Source: Halovivax cerinus (GTDB lineage: Archaea > Halobacteriota > Halobacteria > Halobacteriales > Natrialbaceae). From it: a DNA stretch of 64,000 nucleotides. Numbering within the stretch: position 1 is the stretch's first letter; every line of letters starts with the position of its first letter. This document shows, one piece after another, positions 17,810 to 25,894 of the stretch. A model generated the notes under the pieces. It was not told where the DNA came from and did no database searches. It worked only from the letters and a program-made list of their open reading frames with translations. The position numbers and the translations under genes are program-made. Location: assembly GCF_024498195.1 (NCBI RefSeq), contig NZ_CP101824.1, positions 1,426,001 through 1,490,000 of the forward strand. Reading direction: 5' to 3'.

Positions 17810-19612
17810 TCACCGAGACTGGATCGCGTACAGATCGGCGTACTGTCCACCACTATCGATCAGCTCACCGTGTGTCCCGGTCTCGATAATCTCGCCGCTC
17901 TCAACGGTATAGATCCGATCCGCATTCTCCACCGTTGACAGTCGATGCGCAATTGCGATCATCGCGTAGTCTCGTTCCATCTCCTCGATTGCCTCCTGAA
18001 CCTCCTGCTCGAGATTCGAGTCGAGGTCGCTCGTCGCCTCGTCGAGAACCAGCAGGTCGGCGTCCTGCAATAGCGCCCGCGCCAGCGCCACCCGCTGTTT
18101 CTGCCCGCCCGACAATCTCACGCCATCGTCACCGAGCATCGTTTCGTACCCGTCGGGCAACTCGTCGAAGAACTCGTCGACCTTCGAAATCGAACAGGCC
18201 CGGTCGAGTTCCGCTCGCGTCACGTCGCGGTTCCCAATCGTGAGGTTGTACTCGAGTGTGTCGTTGAAGATGAACGGATCCTGGCGGACGACGGCGATCC
18301 GTTCGCGCCACTCGTCGATATCCATCTCGTCGATCGGGACGCCGTTGGCACGAATCTCCCCCTGGTCGAGTTCGTACAGTCGGGCGAGCAGCGAGACGAT
18401 GGTCGACTTTCCGGCACCCGACTGCCCGACGAACGCGACGAACTCTCCTTTCTCGACCTCGAAGTCGATTCCCTGGAGTACCTGCTCCTCCTCGTCGTAC
18501 GAGAAGTGGACGTCGTCGAATGCCACAGTATTGACGACATCGGGAACCTCTCGTGTTGACTCGTTTGGCTCCTCTCGCGACTGGAGTTCCGTGATGAACT
18601 GTTGGGTTCGGACGAGGTGTGGGAGATCGTTCTCGACGCGATAGAACAGGTTATTCAGGCCACTCACCTGGGGACCGAGTTGGAACATCGCGAAGAGGAA
18701 GACACCGAGCGAACCGAAAGAGAGGTTTGCGAACGTCAATGCGAGATAGATGAGGACGAAAACGGAGACAGCGACACCGAGATTGTAGAAGTTGGTGATC
18801 GCCGCCTCGTTCCGACGGAGGGTTATACGTGCGCTCGTGAACTGGTCGATCGCGTCGAGGAAGTCCTGACGAAGTTCGTCGGCAAGTCCGAAGATCCTGA
18901 CGTCACGAATCCCTTGCGTCCCGGCCTGGGCGGCTTCCTGTCTTCGTTCGTTGGCATCTGCTACCCGGTCACCAACCGCGTATCCCGGCTCAATGACCCG
19001 TCGGAGGAATACGGTCAGGAATCCGAGGACGGCAACTGCAAAGACAGTCAAAAATGGTGAGATGACTAGCGCAATAAGTAAATAGACCGAGGAGAGAAAG
19101 AGTTTTTGGAGAAGTTGGACGACTCGCTGGATGACTCTCCCTGCGTAGTTGGTCTGTGTGACGATCGCGTTCAGAATATCGTCGGATCCCTCCTCGTCGA
19201 AGTAGGTGACGCGGGCATCGAGTGCGCTGTCGTACGCGCGAATTTGCAAGTCGCGAATATAGTACGTCCGGAGCGCCTCCCGGAACCAGGCGACGACGAA
19301 ACTCGTCGTGTACCGAACGGTCATCACGGCCGCAACGCCGACGACGACGTAGCCCAGTGTGAACGGGATTCCGAGTGTCGCGTAGGCCGTTACGAACATC
19401 CCCATGAGCCCATCCGCTTGGGCCGTCGGATCGTCCACCTGGACGATCTCGATGATCGGGAGAATAAAGCTGAGCCCGACGCCCTCGAGGACAGCCGCCG
19501 CGAGACCGAGGACGACGATGAGGATGGTGAATGTTGGGTTGAATCGTGCGACGTCGAGGAGTGCATCGATCTTTTCTCGTCGTGAGACCGATTCTGAGCC
19601 GTTAGAGGACAT
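17810..19612 (-). CDS. ABC exporter (PglK/MsbA-type, fused permease and ATPase)
   Basis: A 600-residue half-transporter. Residues 1-340 form the six-helix type I exporter domain. The ATPase follows with Walker A GQSGAGKSTIV, Q-loop RQDPFIFND, signature LSGGQKQRVALARAL, Walker B DLLVLDEATSDLD and H-loop IAHRLSTV. PglK-like proteins flip lipid-linked oligosaccharides across the membrane, and the setting next to glycosyltransferases and the nonulosonate operon makes that the best guess. Lipid or drug export cannot be excluded. It is convergent with neuB, 20 bp apart. Confidence 0.85.
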   Translation of the reverse strand: MSSNGSESVSRREKIDALLDVARFNPTFTILIVVLGLAAAVLEGVGLSFILPIIEIVQVDDPTAQADGLMGMFVTAYATLGIPFTLGYVVVGVAAVMTVRYTTSFVVAWFREALRTYYIRDLQIRAYDSALDARVTYFDEEGSDDILNAIVTQTNYAGRVIQRVVQLLQKLFLSSVYLLIALVISPFLTVFAVAVLGFLTVFLRRVIEPGYAVGDRVADANERRQEAAQAGTQGIRDVRIFGLADELRQDFLDAIDQFTSARITLRRNEAAITNFYNLGVAVSVFVLIYLALTFANLSFGSLGVFLFAMFQLGPQVSGLNNLFYRVENDLPHLVRTQQFITELQSREEPNESTREVPDVVNTVAFDDVHFSYDEEEQVLQGIDFEVEKGEFVAFVGQSGAGKSTIVSLLARLYELDQGEIRANGVPIDEMDIDEWRERIAVVRQDPFIFNDTLEYNLTIGNRDVTRAELDRACSISKVDEFFDELPDGYETMLGDDGVRLSGGQKQRVALARALLQDADLLVLDEATSDLDSNLEQEVQEAIEEMERDYAMIAIAHRLSTVENADRIYTVESGEIIETGTHGELIDSGGQYADLYAIQSR

Positions 19613-20177
19613 GTCGAAGACTGATCAGACGAAAGTCTTCGAGTGAGAACTATAACCTCGTCGGTACGTGGTTCAACGCTTCAAAGCTTAGAGATGGACG
19701 CTCAATGGGAGCCCTGGTTAGAACACTCCTGTCATCCAATATATTTTAGATGAAGTGGCCAAGCCGAATGGTGGTTGCCAAATAATGACCGTGTATATTT
19801 AAAGACCTCCCCGCAGACTCTTTATTGGAAGTGCTTGCAACGTATGGAAAGTCGAAGACTTTTCGAATGGTCGTTACACGATGGTCTTGGCAAGTCGAAG
19901 CGATCGAAACCGGTCTTACCGACCAGTGCCCGATTGACCGGGCAGCCTTAACACATATATCGTCTATGGGGGTTTGACCTGGTAGTAGTATCTCGTTTTG
20001 AACCCACTGAATCCGCTCGTTTACAAATAATAGAACCGACACTCCGGTGATCGAACGAACCTGTACCGACCTGCCGAACGATCTGGATTAGACAAACGAT
20101 ATCTGCCCGCTCACCTAATTCTTATCCTAAAACAAATCACCAGTAGATATAATACACTGCCCTTCGTTGACACGCGT
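19613..20177. other. Intergenic region, no gene supported
   Basis: About 560 bp between the exporter and the first structured leader. It contains AT-rich patches (for example tatatttaaag near 19795 and acatatatcg near 19955) that could be promoter elements, and short open frames without recognisable content on either strand. Confidence 0.4.
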
Positions 20178-20282
20178 GGAAGCCACGCTCACCGGTTCGC
20201 CGGCTGGGTAGAATTGCCCCGGGTGCTTGGGACACCCGGAGCGTGGCTTCCGATCCCCAGGACAGGGGATTCTACGAAAGCC
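20178..20282 (+). promoter_or_regulatory. Structured leader of the A1-B1 zinc-ribbon genes
   Basis: Directly upstream of the A1 start, the + strand can fold into an outer 12-bp perfect stem (20178-20189 with 20240-20251) enclosing two hairpins: CCGG-TTCG-CCGG at 20192-20203, and a 7-bp stem CCGGGTG/CACCCGG (20219-20225 with 20233-20239). A third 6-bp hairpin (20253-20258 with 20265-20270) lies just before the GAAAGCC-ATG start. The same order of elements precedes gene A' at 57.3 kb with a different primary sequence in the outer stem, so base-pairing is maintained. A cis-acting RNA or an end of a mobile element are the two main readings. Confidence 0.6.
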
Positions 20283-20630
20283 ATGAATCACTACACACCC
20301 AACACGGATAAACGCCACGCACAGCCCGCCTACCGCCTGCGTACGCCCACTGACCAGTCTAGCACCCCACTACACCTCCGGACCGATCTTCTCCCACGTG
20401 TCGCCTGCGCGGACGACGACGATGCGGAGTATCTCGTCCTCGATCCCGCGCCGCCATCAAAGTACTCGGCCAAACCGGGCCACCGTCCGGTCGACTATCC
20501 GCCGTGTCCCCACTGCGGCGAGCCGGTGATCACGGTCTGGATGTTCGGCCCGGACATGCACACCGCGGATCCCTGCCAGTGCGCGCTGACCCGCGAGGAA
20601 GTCGTGGCCCTCGGCGGTGATGAGCTGTGA
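20283..20630 (+). CDS. Small zinc-ribbon protein A1 (CPxCG type)
   Basis: A 115-residue protein. The N-terminal 70 residues are low-complexity. The C-terminal domain has PPCPHCGEPV, then DPCQCAL 17 residues later, a CxxC...CxC zinc-ribbon pattern, and ends in REEVVALGGDEL. Haloarchaea are known to encode many small CPxCG-related zinc-finger proteins of mostly unknown function. The ATG at 20283 directly follows the structured leader, while an upstream GTG or ATG would cut into it. Its stop overlaps the GTG of gene B1 as GTGA. The second copy at 26.8 kb is about 90 percent alike by eye but lacks a start codon. The function is unknown. Confidence 0.7.
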   Translation: MNHYTPNTDKRHAQPAYRLRTPTDQSSTPLHLRTDLLPRVACADDDDAEYLVLDPAPPSKYSAKPGHRPVDYPPCPHCGEPVITVWMFGPDMHTADPCQCALTREEVVALGGDEL

Positions 20631-20901
20631 GGGGAGACGAACCGGAGCCCGTCGAGACGCCCGACGCTCCAGACAACCCGACCCGGAGCACGGACCCGAT
20701 CGCGTCGACACGCCCGACCCAGTCGATACGCCCGATTCCGTCGACGCCCCAGACACACCGGACCCGACGAACTCGCCCTTCCCGCTGTGTCCGCGCTGTG
20801 ATCGCCCGGTCACCCGCTACACCTCCACGGGCCCACACACCCACGTCGCGAGTCCCTGTGGCTGCCGGCTCTCGCTCGCCGAGGTCCAGGGGATGCGGTA
20901 G
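20617..20901 (+). CDS. Small zinc-ribbon protein B1, frameshifted relative to copy B2
   Basis: The C-terminal domain FPLCPRCDRPVTRYTSTG...SPCGCRLSLAEVQGMR is homologous to the zinc ribbon of A1 and almost identical to B2 at 27.1-27.4 kb. In B2 the natural start is a GTG overlapping the A stop (GTGA). Here the equivalent GTG (20627) opens the expected MRGDEPEPVETPDAP but in another frame, so about one base is missing or two are extra near 20690. The C-terminal frame can instead start at ATG 20617. Either the protein has a replaced N-terminus or the gene is decaying. Confidence 0.55.
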   Translation: MMSCEGRRTGARRDARRSRQPDPEHGPDRVDTPDPVDTPDSVDAPDTPDPTNSPFPLCPRCDRPVTRYTSTGPHTHVASPCGCRLSLAEVQGMR

Positions 20902-20991
20902 CGACCCAACCGTCCACTGAACGAGACACTTCCCTCCACTCTCGATCCGATCCCCGTCGAACCGTCCACCCCCGATCACCGTCGTGCGAGC
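20820..20991 (+). repeat. Cassette-junction repeat, copy 1 (end of B1 plus tail)
   Basis: The last 80 bp of gene B1 followed by a non-coding tail ending in gtcgtgcgagc. This is the first of nine related junction sequences between 20.8 and 34.5 kb, all on the same strand. The most conserved parts are the stop-codon region ggatgcggtagcgacc and the distal tail with gatcaccgtcgtgcgagc. Confidence 0.75.
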
Positions 20992-21027
20992 GGTGTGTCA
21001 CATCGATTCCCCGCTCTCAGCATCCAG

Positions 21028-21468
21028 TCACGGCGGATTGGAGCGGCTGTTCAACCGGGACGGATCGCCGGCGTCGTAGGCCGCTCGCCACAGCGCGTGG
21101 ACGGCCCGTGCGACCAGCGATACCTCTGTCACTTCGATACAGGAGGGTTCGGCGATCGAACCGTCCGGCGGATGGAAGTGAATTTCGGGCGAGTGTGCGT
21201 TCGGGTGGCGGTCGAATCGCCAGTTGACGTCCCGGTTATCGACGTAGTGAAACGAGTACATGTCGAGTTCGCTCCACTGCACGTCGAGGCGGGCCGCGTC
21301 GGCGCGTCCGATCCCGTCGGTGAGGTGAATCTCGAGTTCGGTCGGCGCGATCTGATCGTCGAAGGCCGTCGAGTCGACCAGCGGTTCGAGATCGATCCAG
21401 AGCGTTCGAACGCGCTGGAGGGCGGGCAGGTAGATCGGGCCGAACGCCCCGGTTCGGTCGTCGCTCAT
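21028..21468 (-). CDS. TumE-like toxin family protein
   Basis: A 146-residue protein with the pattern YSFHYVDNRDVNWRFDRHPN followed by HFHPPDG, resembling the TumE (DUF6516-type) toxin family. Four such proteins occur in this window. Its ATG overlaps the stop of the upstream DUF7342-type HTH gene as ATGA on the minus strand, the usual arrangement of a two-gene toxin-antitoxin operon with the antitoxin first. The biochemical activity of TumE relatives is not established from this sequence. A longer frame exists upstream but the overlap fixes the start at 21468. Confidence 0.62.
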   Translation of the reverse strand: MSDDRTGAFGPIYLPALQRVRTLWIDLEPLVDSTAFDDQIAPTELEIHLTDGIGRADAARLDVQWSELDMYSFHYVDNRDVNWRFDRHPNAHSPEIHFHPPDGSIAEPSCIEVTEVSLVARAVHALWRAAYDAGDPSRLNSRSNPP

Positions 21469-21980
21469 GCGGTGAGCTGGTGACTGGCTTCGTCGTACGC
21501 GAGGGCCGCCTGGGCGACCGCGAGGTTCGTCCGCGTCGTCTTCCACGCGCTTATGTCGTCCCATCCCTCAGTCTCGTCGGCGTCGAGTTTCCGTGCGAGC
21601 GCTTCGGGGGTCACGACGTCGTAGCGATCCTGGTAGCGACGAATGTCCCGCTTCATCCGTTCGATGCCGTCGAGAATGTCGTCCCGGGTGGTTTCCTCCC
21701 GGAGCTCGCGGATGCGGGCGTCGAGTACGCGGTCGCTGTTTCGTTTGTACAGCGTCGTCCGGCCGTCTGCGTCGGCCTCGGCGAAACCGGTGGTGACGAG
21801 AGTCTTGCAGTGTCGTCGGGCCGTCGGCTCGCTGACGAGCGCTCGCTCGGCGATGCGGGCCGCCGATTGCCCGTCGTGGGTCCCCTCGACGATCGCGTAC
21901 ACTCGTTCGAACGGGGACGTCTCCGCCTTCCACTCCGCTTTCACGTGCTCGTTGACGTCGTCCCACCTGCTGGTGGTCAT
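21465..21980 (-). CDS. DUF7342-type winged-helix protein, predicted antitoxin
   Basis: A 171-residue protein. A winged HTH spans roughly residues 25-75 (ERVYAIVEGTHDGQSAARIAERALVSEPTARRHCKTL), followed by a helical region with RELREETTRDDILDGIERMK and YDVVTPEALARKL. Haloarchaeal proteins of this type (annotated DUF7342) commonly precede TumE-like genes. The start ATG at 21980 gives MTTSRWDDVNEHVK. An AT-rich segment (ataaatagtttctctgaaa) just upstream at 22003-22022 fits a promoter. It probably represses its own operon and neutralises the downstream protein. Confidence 0.7.
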   Translation of the reverse strand: MTTSRWDDVNEHVKAEWKAETSPFERVYAIVEGTHDGQSAARIAERALVSEPTARRHCKTLVTTGFAEADADGRTTLYKRNSDRVLDARIRELREETTRDDILDGIERMKRDIRRYQDRYDVVTPEALARKLDADETEGWDDISAWKTTRTNLAVAQAALAYDEASHQLTA

Positions 21981-22065
21981 AGCGTCGTCTACGCACTCGG
22001 TGAATAAATAGTTTCTCTGAAAAACTATACTTTTCCGGGGTGGTGTCGGTCCCGAATAGCACTCT

Positions 22066-22560
22066 CCAGGCGATGCGGTAGTGACCGAGCGACCCCTCAG
22101 ATAGCACTCACCACCGCCCACGTTCGATCGAGTTCGCCTCGAACTGTCCACCCTCGATCGCCGTCGTGCGAGCCACCACGATCGTCCCGCCGACGCCGTC
22201 CCGTGATCGACGCTCGCGGCCGTCCGACGAATCGGCGGCGTCCCACCGGTGTGTCGCCACTGACGATCGCGTCGGCGAGTCGGCTGTCGCGTCGAGTATC
22301 CGAAACCGATAGTTTCGGGTGGCGCCACGACGCGGCCGTCGATCGCGTCAGTCCGCACCCGGGTGATCGAATCGAACGCGACTCACTCGGTCGCGAGTTC
22401 GTCGTAGATCTCCGCGTGTTCGTCCAGGTCGTGCCGGCCGAGGAACCGGATGCGGTAGCGCCGCGTCCTCGGGGGAGAGATCGTCGGGAATCTGTTGCTG
22501 GTCGCGCTCTGCTGCCATACTCACTCCTCGCTACGGGCGTCACGATCACAATCGTTCGGT
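22066..22560 (+). repeat. Junction repeat copy 2 within a 0.5-kb duplicated block
   Basis: The block starts with the very end of gene B (ccaggcgatgcggtagtgacc) and its tail (to about 22173), then continues for about 370 bp that is nearly identical to 32.74-33.11 kb. Differences are scattered single bases plus a few-base insertion near 32815. The duplicate ends inside the 3' part of the minus-strand gene 22521-22808, whose last codons (ending RDARSEE) are also carried over to the second copy. Confidence 0.75.
22383..22518 (-). pseudogene. Mini-gene remnant, frameshifted, copy 1
   Basis: From ATG 22518 the frame reads MAAERDQQQIPDDLSPEDAA. The continuation RYRIRFLGRHDLDEHAEIYDELATE ending at a TGA lies one frame over. 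The interval is 136 bases, one more than 45 codons, so a single extra base separates the halves. It starts 3 bp after the stop of the upstream gene, as in a two-gene operon. The same 136-base interval with the same frameshift is found in the second copy. An antitoxin-sized product is possible but unproven. Confidence 0.4.
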
Positions 22561-22808
22561 TCGTCGTCCGTCGTCTCGTGTGGTCGAGGACCGGACTGTC
22601 GATCCGACCCGTCGATGCGTGACAGCCAGAGATCGATCGTCGCTTCGTACTCAGGTGCCAGCGGTGCGGTATGTGTTCGGAAGTACGCGGTCACCGAATC
22701 GGCCTCGACGCCCGTTTCGTCCGTCGCGAGCGCTTTCAGTATGTCCTTCACCGTCCGGTCGTAGTCGAAGGAGTACCCGTTCATGGCGTAGAAGATTCGA
22801 ACGGACAT
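22521..22808 (-). CDS. Small protein of unknown function in a TA-like operon
   Basis: A 95-residue frame with a compact N-terminal part (MSVRIFYAMNGYSFDYDRTVKDILKAL...) and a hydrophilic acidic tail ending RDARSEE. I do not recognise the family. The frame extends upstream to 22895 through low-complexity residues, so the start is uncertain. It is followed by the frameshifted mini-gene, and its 3' end coincides with the boundary of the 0.5-kb duplication. It could be a truncated toxin. Confidence 0.4.
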   Translation of the reverse strand: MSVRIFYAMNGYSFDYDRTVKDILKALATDETGVEADSVTAYFRTHTAPLAPEYEATIDLWLSRIDGSDRQSGPRPHETTDDEPNDCDRDARSEE

Positions 22809-23000
22809 ACGGAGGCTGTTGTGATCGCGTTGCACGGTCGCCCGTGTCTGCGTACGGACTCGAGGAACTGTACTCGCGGGCGGGTGTTCGCTCACCGATT
22901 TGACGGTCGCTGCCCGATAGTGCGGGCCGCCGCGTTCCTGTGCGTGAACCGAGCGACTCCGCTGTCAGTTCGGGTCGGGAACGATAGCGGTCGAATACCG

Positions 23001-23450
23001 TCACCCGTTCCCGGTATCGTCGGGGACGACGGTGAACCCGAGGGTGTGGAAGTCGTCCGGGTCGAAGGTAAATACGTGTTCGATCTCGAAGTGGCGGGCG
23101 ATCGCACCGCCGAGGTGATCGAAGAACGCGATCTCCTGGTCGTCGTACCGAACGAACCACTCGTGGGCCGCGTCGAACGTCGTCTCGTCGACTGGGAGGA
23201 CGTTGATCGTCTCGGAGGACCGGATCTCTTCCAGCGTCGAGACGGCGTCTCGGTGGCTCGTCTGATAGAGGATCACCGTCGCGAGCTCGGCGAGTACGTA
23301 TCGACTCGTGAATACCGGAGCGTACTGGTCGCCGGCCCGTATGGCATCGAGGACTGCCGCTGCACGCGCGTGATTCACGTCGTCTTCGACGTACGCGGCG
23401 TAGAAGCCGCTCGTGTCGACGAACAGCGGGTCGGCTGCCCCCGCGGTCAT
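23001..23450 (-). CDS. vapC: PIN-domain ribonuclease toxin (VapC-like)
   Basis: A 149-residue PIN-domain protein. The acidic metal site is visible as FVDTSGFYAAY (Asp at residue 12), LAEL with the conserved Glu near residue 55, and FFDHLGGAIARHF with a third Asp, followed by VFTFDPDDF. PIN toxins cleave RNA using Mg or Mn ions. Its start overlaps the stop of the upstream HTH gene by 4 bp on the minus strand, so the pair forms an antitoxin-toxin operon. The length is typical for VapC (125-150 residues). Confidence 0.85.
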   Translation of the reverse strand: MTAGAADPLFVDTSGFYAAYVEDDVNHARAAAVLDAIRAGDQYAPVFTSRYVLAELATVILYQTSHRDAVSTLEEIRSSETINVLPVDETTFDAAHEWFVRYDDQEIAFFDHLGGAIARHFEIEHVFTFDPDDFHTLGFTVVPDDTGNG

Positions 23451-23821
23451 GTGGAACTTTCCGCGGAGTCACCGTAGAGGATCTCGTCGATGTGTTCGGA
23501 CGCGTCCGCTGGCTCTCCGGCTTCGAAGGTGCGCCGGTCGAATATCGGATCCGACGCGTTCACACCGTGTGTTCCGGGAGCGTGCGGACGGTCGTCGACA
23601 CGCCACCACACGACGGCGCGACCGCCCACCTTCGCCTTCTCGACCTCGCCGTCGTCGGCCAGTTGTTGCAACCGTCGGTAGGCCTGGGACCGGTCGAGAT
23701 CGAAGCGGTCGGCGATCGACTGCGCCGTCTGGAACGGGCGGTCGGCATGCGTGAAATGCGCGAGGAGGGACTCGTCCGTCACGGACGGCGTGTACTTTCC
23801 GTGTTCGTTGCGGTTACTCAT
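23447..23821 (-). CDS. HTH antitoxin partner of the PIN toxin
   Basis: A 124-residue protein with a winged-helix segment in residues 15-75 (TDESLLAHFTHADRPFQTAQSIADRF, then RSQAYRRLQQLADDGEVEKAKVG). The C-terminal 45 residues are acidic and probably wrap the toxin. The start ATG at 23821 follows an adenine-rich stretch (tagtgtaacactttttccgg on the coding strand) that could hold a promoter. It is a non-classical VapB, since it uses a wHTH rather than an RHH or AbrB fold. Autoregulation of the operon is expected by analogy. Confidence 0.72.
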   Translation of the reverse strand: MSNRNEHGKYTPSVTDESLLAHFTHADRPFQTAQSIADRFDLDRSQAYRRLQQLADDGEVEKAKVGGRAVVWWRVDDRPHAPGTHGVNASDPIFDRRTFEAGEPADASEHIDEILYGDSAESST

Positions 23822-24252
23822 GCCAGACCCTTCGTAGTGCACCGGAAAAAGTGTTACACTACGAAGTGAGCCGATGGGGCCGCAGCGCGAACCATCGTTG
23901 CGATCGCCGGACCAGCCTGCTAGGGGCTGAATTCGTGGTAGCGCCTCCGAACTGCCCGCCGTGTCGACCGACGCTCGAAACCGCGACGAGAATTCGGGAT
24001 GTCCGTAGCGTTTCTGTCGGCGATGCACCGGTTCGTCGTGCGGAACGACCCTTCGGTACCGTCTACGGTCCCTCGCACAGCCACCCGCAACGTAGCGGTC
24101 GAACGCTGCATCACTCGTGGTTCCCGTTTCACTATCCGAGCGTCCCAGCTGAGACCGACGGACTGAGGGGGTTCCCCTCGGATCCCTGCGGCTGTGACCG
24201 TCCCGAGTACCGGGTCGAGCACCTCGTGAGGCAGGAGTGCTCGCGGCCGAAG
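23822..24252. other. Gene-poor spacer
   Basis: About 430 bp with only unconvincing overlapping frames. The first 40 bp probably contain the promoter for the minus-strand HTH/PIN pair. The rest shows no recognisable coding content or repeats apart from running into the junction sequence that follows. Confidence 0.4.
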
Positions 24253-24463
24253 ACCCGACGAACTCTCTCCCCGCTGTGACCGCCCGGTGACGAGCAACAC
24301 TCCGACGGGCCCGCACACGCACGTCGCGAGTCCCTGCGGCTGCCGACTCTCGCTCGCCGAGGTCCGGGGGATGCGGTAGCGACCGACAGATCCACGAACG
24401 AACTCGCCAACGCTCACGCTCGATCCCCGTCGAACCAGCCACTCCCGATCGCCGTCGTGCGAG
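24253..24463 (+). repeat. Junction repeat copy 3: decayed B gene end plus tail
   Basis: The match to gene B starts at acccgacgaactc. The first zinc knuckle is lost because the stretch encoding CPRC is shortened to ctgtgaccg, but the second half SPCGCRLSLAEV and the stop region ggatgcggtagcgacc remain. The tail (24380-24463) is nearly identical to that of copy 5. This is the longest of the decayed B fragments and shows that the fragments derive from a full gene. Confidence 0.75.
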
Positions 24464-24553
24464 CGCGTGTTCGCTACCGTCGATACACGGTGAGACGTCG
24501 CAGGGGACGCACGGTGAGATACACCTTTGTGGCGCCGCGCTAGAGTGACAGGT

Positions 24554-24982
24554 ATGCACGAGTCCGGATTCGACGAGGAGACCATCGAGACGTTGTCGAG
24601 GGTCCTCGGCGAGCACGGCGTGTCGTTCGCGATGGTGTTCGGATCGGGCGCCCGGGGGACGATGGACGAGGGGAGCGATCTGGACGTCGCGATCGAGTTC
24701 GAAACGGTTCGACCGACCGACGAGGGGTACAGCGAGCGGTACCTGCGACTGCGGGGAGCGCTCGACGAGGCGCTCTCGACCCCGGTCGACGTGGTCGACG
24801 TCCACGCGATGGAACCGCGGTTCGCCCGCGTCGCGTTCGACGAGGGCTGCCTGGTTCGCGGCACCGAATCGCGGAAGACCGAGTTGGCGGAGCGCTACGC
24901 CGGCGAGGCGCTGTCGGTGACGGACGCCCGCGAGCGCGTCCGCGCGGCGGTGGAACGACTGCAGGACGTGACGGTCGGATGA
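24554..24982 (+). CDS. mntA: MNT-type nucleotidyltransferase antitoxin
   Basis: A 142-residue minimal nucleotidyltransferase. The signature FAMVFGSGARGTMDEGSDLDVAIEF carries the GSxxRG...SDxD metal-binding pattern, and a third Asp lies in PVDVVDVHAM. MntA antitoxins of the HEPN-MNT systems AMPylate and inactivate the HEPN partner. The stop overlaps the ATG of the HEPN gene (ATGA), so the two are translationally coupled. The start was chosen at ATG 24554. An earlier GTG at 24527 adds only nine Arg-rich residues. Confidence 0.85.
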   Translation: MHESGFDEETIETLSRVLGEHGVSFAMVFGSGARGTMDEGSDLDVAIEFETVRPTDEGYSERYLRLRGALDEALSTPVDVVDVHAMEPRFARVAFDEGCLVRGTESRKTELAERYAGEALSVTDARERVRAAVERLQDVTVG

Positions 24983-25443
24983 GCGACGACGAGGGACTGT
25001 CGGCGGAGCGAGCGACGCGTATCGCCGATGCAATCGAAGCCATCGAGCAGAACGTGTCCGGCCTCGAGCGATACCGCGATCTCTCGCGATCGGAGTACCG
25101 GTCGGACGAGTCCACAGAGCGGCGCGAAGCCGTCGAACGGAAGTTCGAAAAGCTGATCGCTGCGACCGTCGACATCGCCGAGACGATCATCGCAGCCGAC
25201 GGCGCGTCCGTACCCGGCCGTCGAAAGGACGCTATCACGGGGCTCGAACGGCGCGGCGTCATCGACGAAGCCCTCGCACGACGGTTGCGCGAGGCGGTCG
25301 GGTTCCGGGACGTCCTGGCGCACACGTACGGCCCGGTGATCAACGACGATATCGTCTACGACGCGTTACAGGAGAGCCTCGGTCGGTACGTTGCGTTCGC
25401 CGAGGCGATCGATGCGTATCTCGACGACGCGCTCGATGACTGA
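24979..25443 (+). CDS. hepT: HEPN-domain ribonuclease toxin (HepT-like)
   Basis: A 154-residue helical protein with the HEPN catalytic motif RDVLAHTYG (R-x4-H) near residue 110, preceded by IAATVDIAETIIAADG, typical of the HepT family. HEPN toxins act as RNases, and in MNT-HEPN pairs the adjacent Tyr in HxY is the site modified by the antitoxin. Tyr is present here (HTY). It is the second gene of a + strand operon directly after MntA. A second, unrelated-by-position copy of this pair lies at 60.0-60.9 kb. Confidence 0.85.
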   Translation: MSDDEGLSAERATRIADAIEAIEQNVSGLERYRDLSRSEYRSDESTERREAVERKFEKLIAATVDIAETIIAADGASVPGRRKDAITGLERRGVIDEALARRLREAVGFRDVLAHTYGPVINDDIVYDALQESLGRYVAFAEAIDAYLDDALDD

Positions 25444-25706
25444 ACCGGGGCTCCATCGCTCGATACCAGTAGTCCGGACCACTGATCCGCTCGCTCGAAC
25501 AACAGCACTGCGTTCGCTCGATGACCCCTTCGGTGGCGACCCGACATCGAACGGGTTTCGACGGCGAGGACGAACTCGACCGACTCACATCTCTCCGGAA
25601 CCGCCCGGCCGAAGTGACCCTTCGATGACGGTGCGGCGTGACTCCCTCGTCGGTTCCACAACGCTGAATCCCGCGTCGGTGTTGTTGCTTCGACCCCGTC
25701 TTTTAG

Positions 25707-25838
25707 TCGTCGGTCCTGCGGCTGCCGACTCACGCTCGCGGCGGTCCAGGGGATGCGGTAGCGACCGAGCGATCCCTCAGATAGAATCCGCACCACCCTC
25801 GATCGTCACACCCGATCGACCACCTCCCTGTCGAGCGC
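25707..25838 (+). repeat. Junction repeat copy 4 (short, diverged)
   Basis: The match begins at cctgcggctgccgactcacg and runs through the B stop region ggatgcggtagcgaccgag. The tail beyond 25780 is diverged and lacks the gtcgtgcgagc end. The flanking spacer (25444-25706 and 25839-25894) carries no gene. The promoter of the AbrB/PIN operon should lie at its right end, where ggttatgtatgttcg occurs near 25854. Confidence 0.65.
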
Positions 25839-25894
25839 ACAGCAGCCGCGAAATGGTTATGTATGTTCGAACCGCAGTATGAATACGAGAAAGT

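Noticed and set aside
19746-20042. 98-residue minus-strand gene in the gap after the exporter
   Set aside because: No motif, no coupling and unusual composition; probably chance.
23447-25033. A 528-residue minus-strand open frame
   Set aside because: It fuses the real HTH antitoxin at its end with low-complexity sequence antisense to mntA, hepT and a junction repeat. This is a GC-rich shadow frame.
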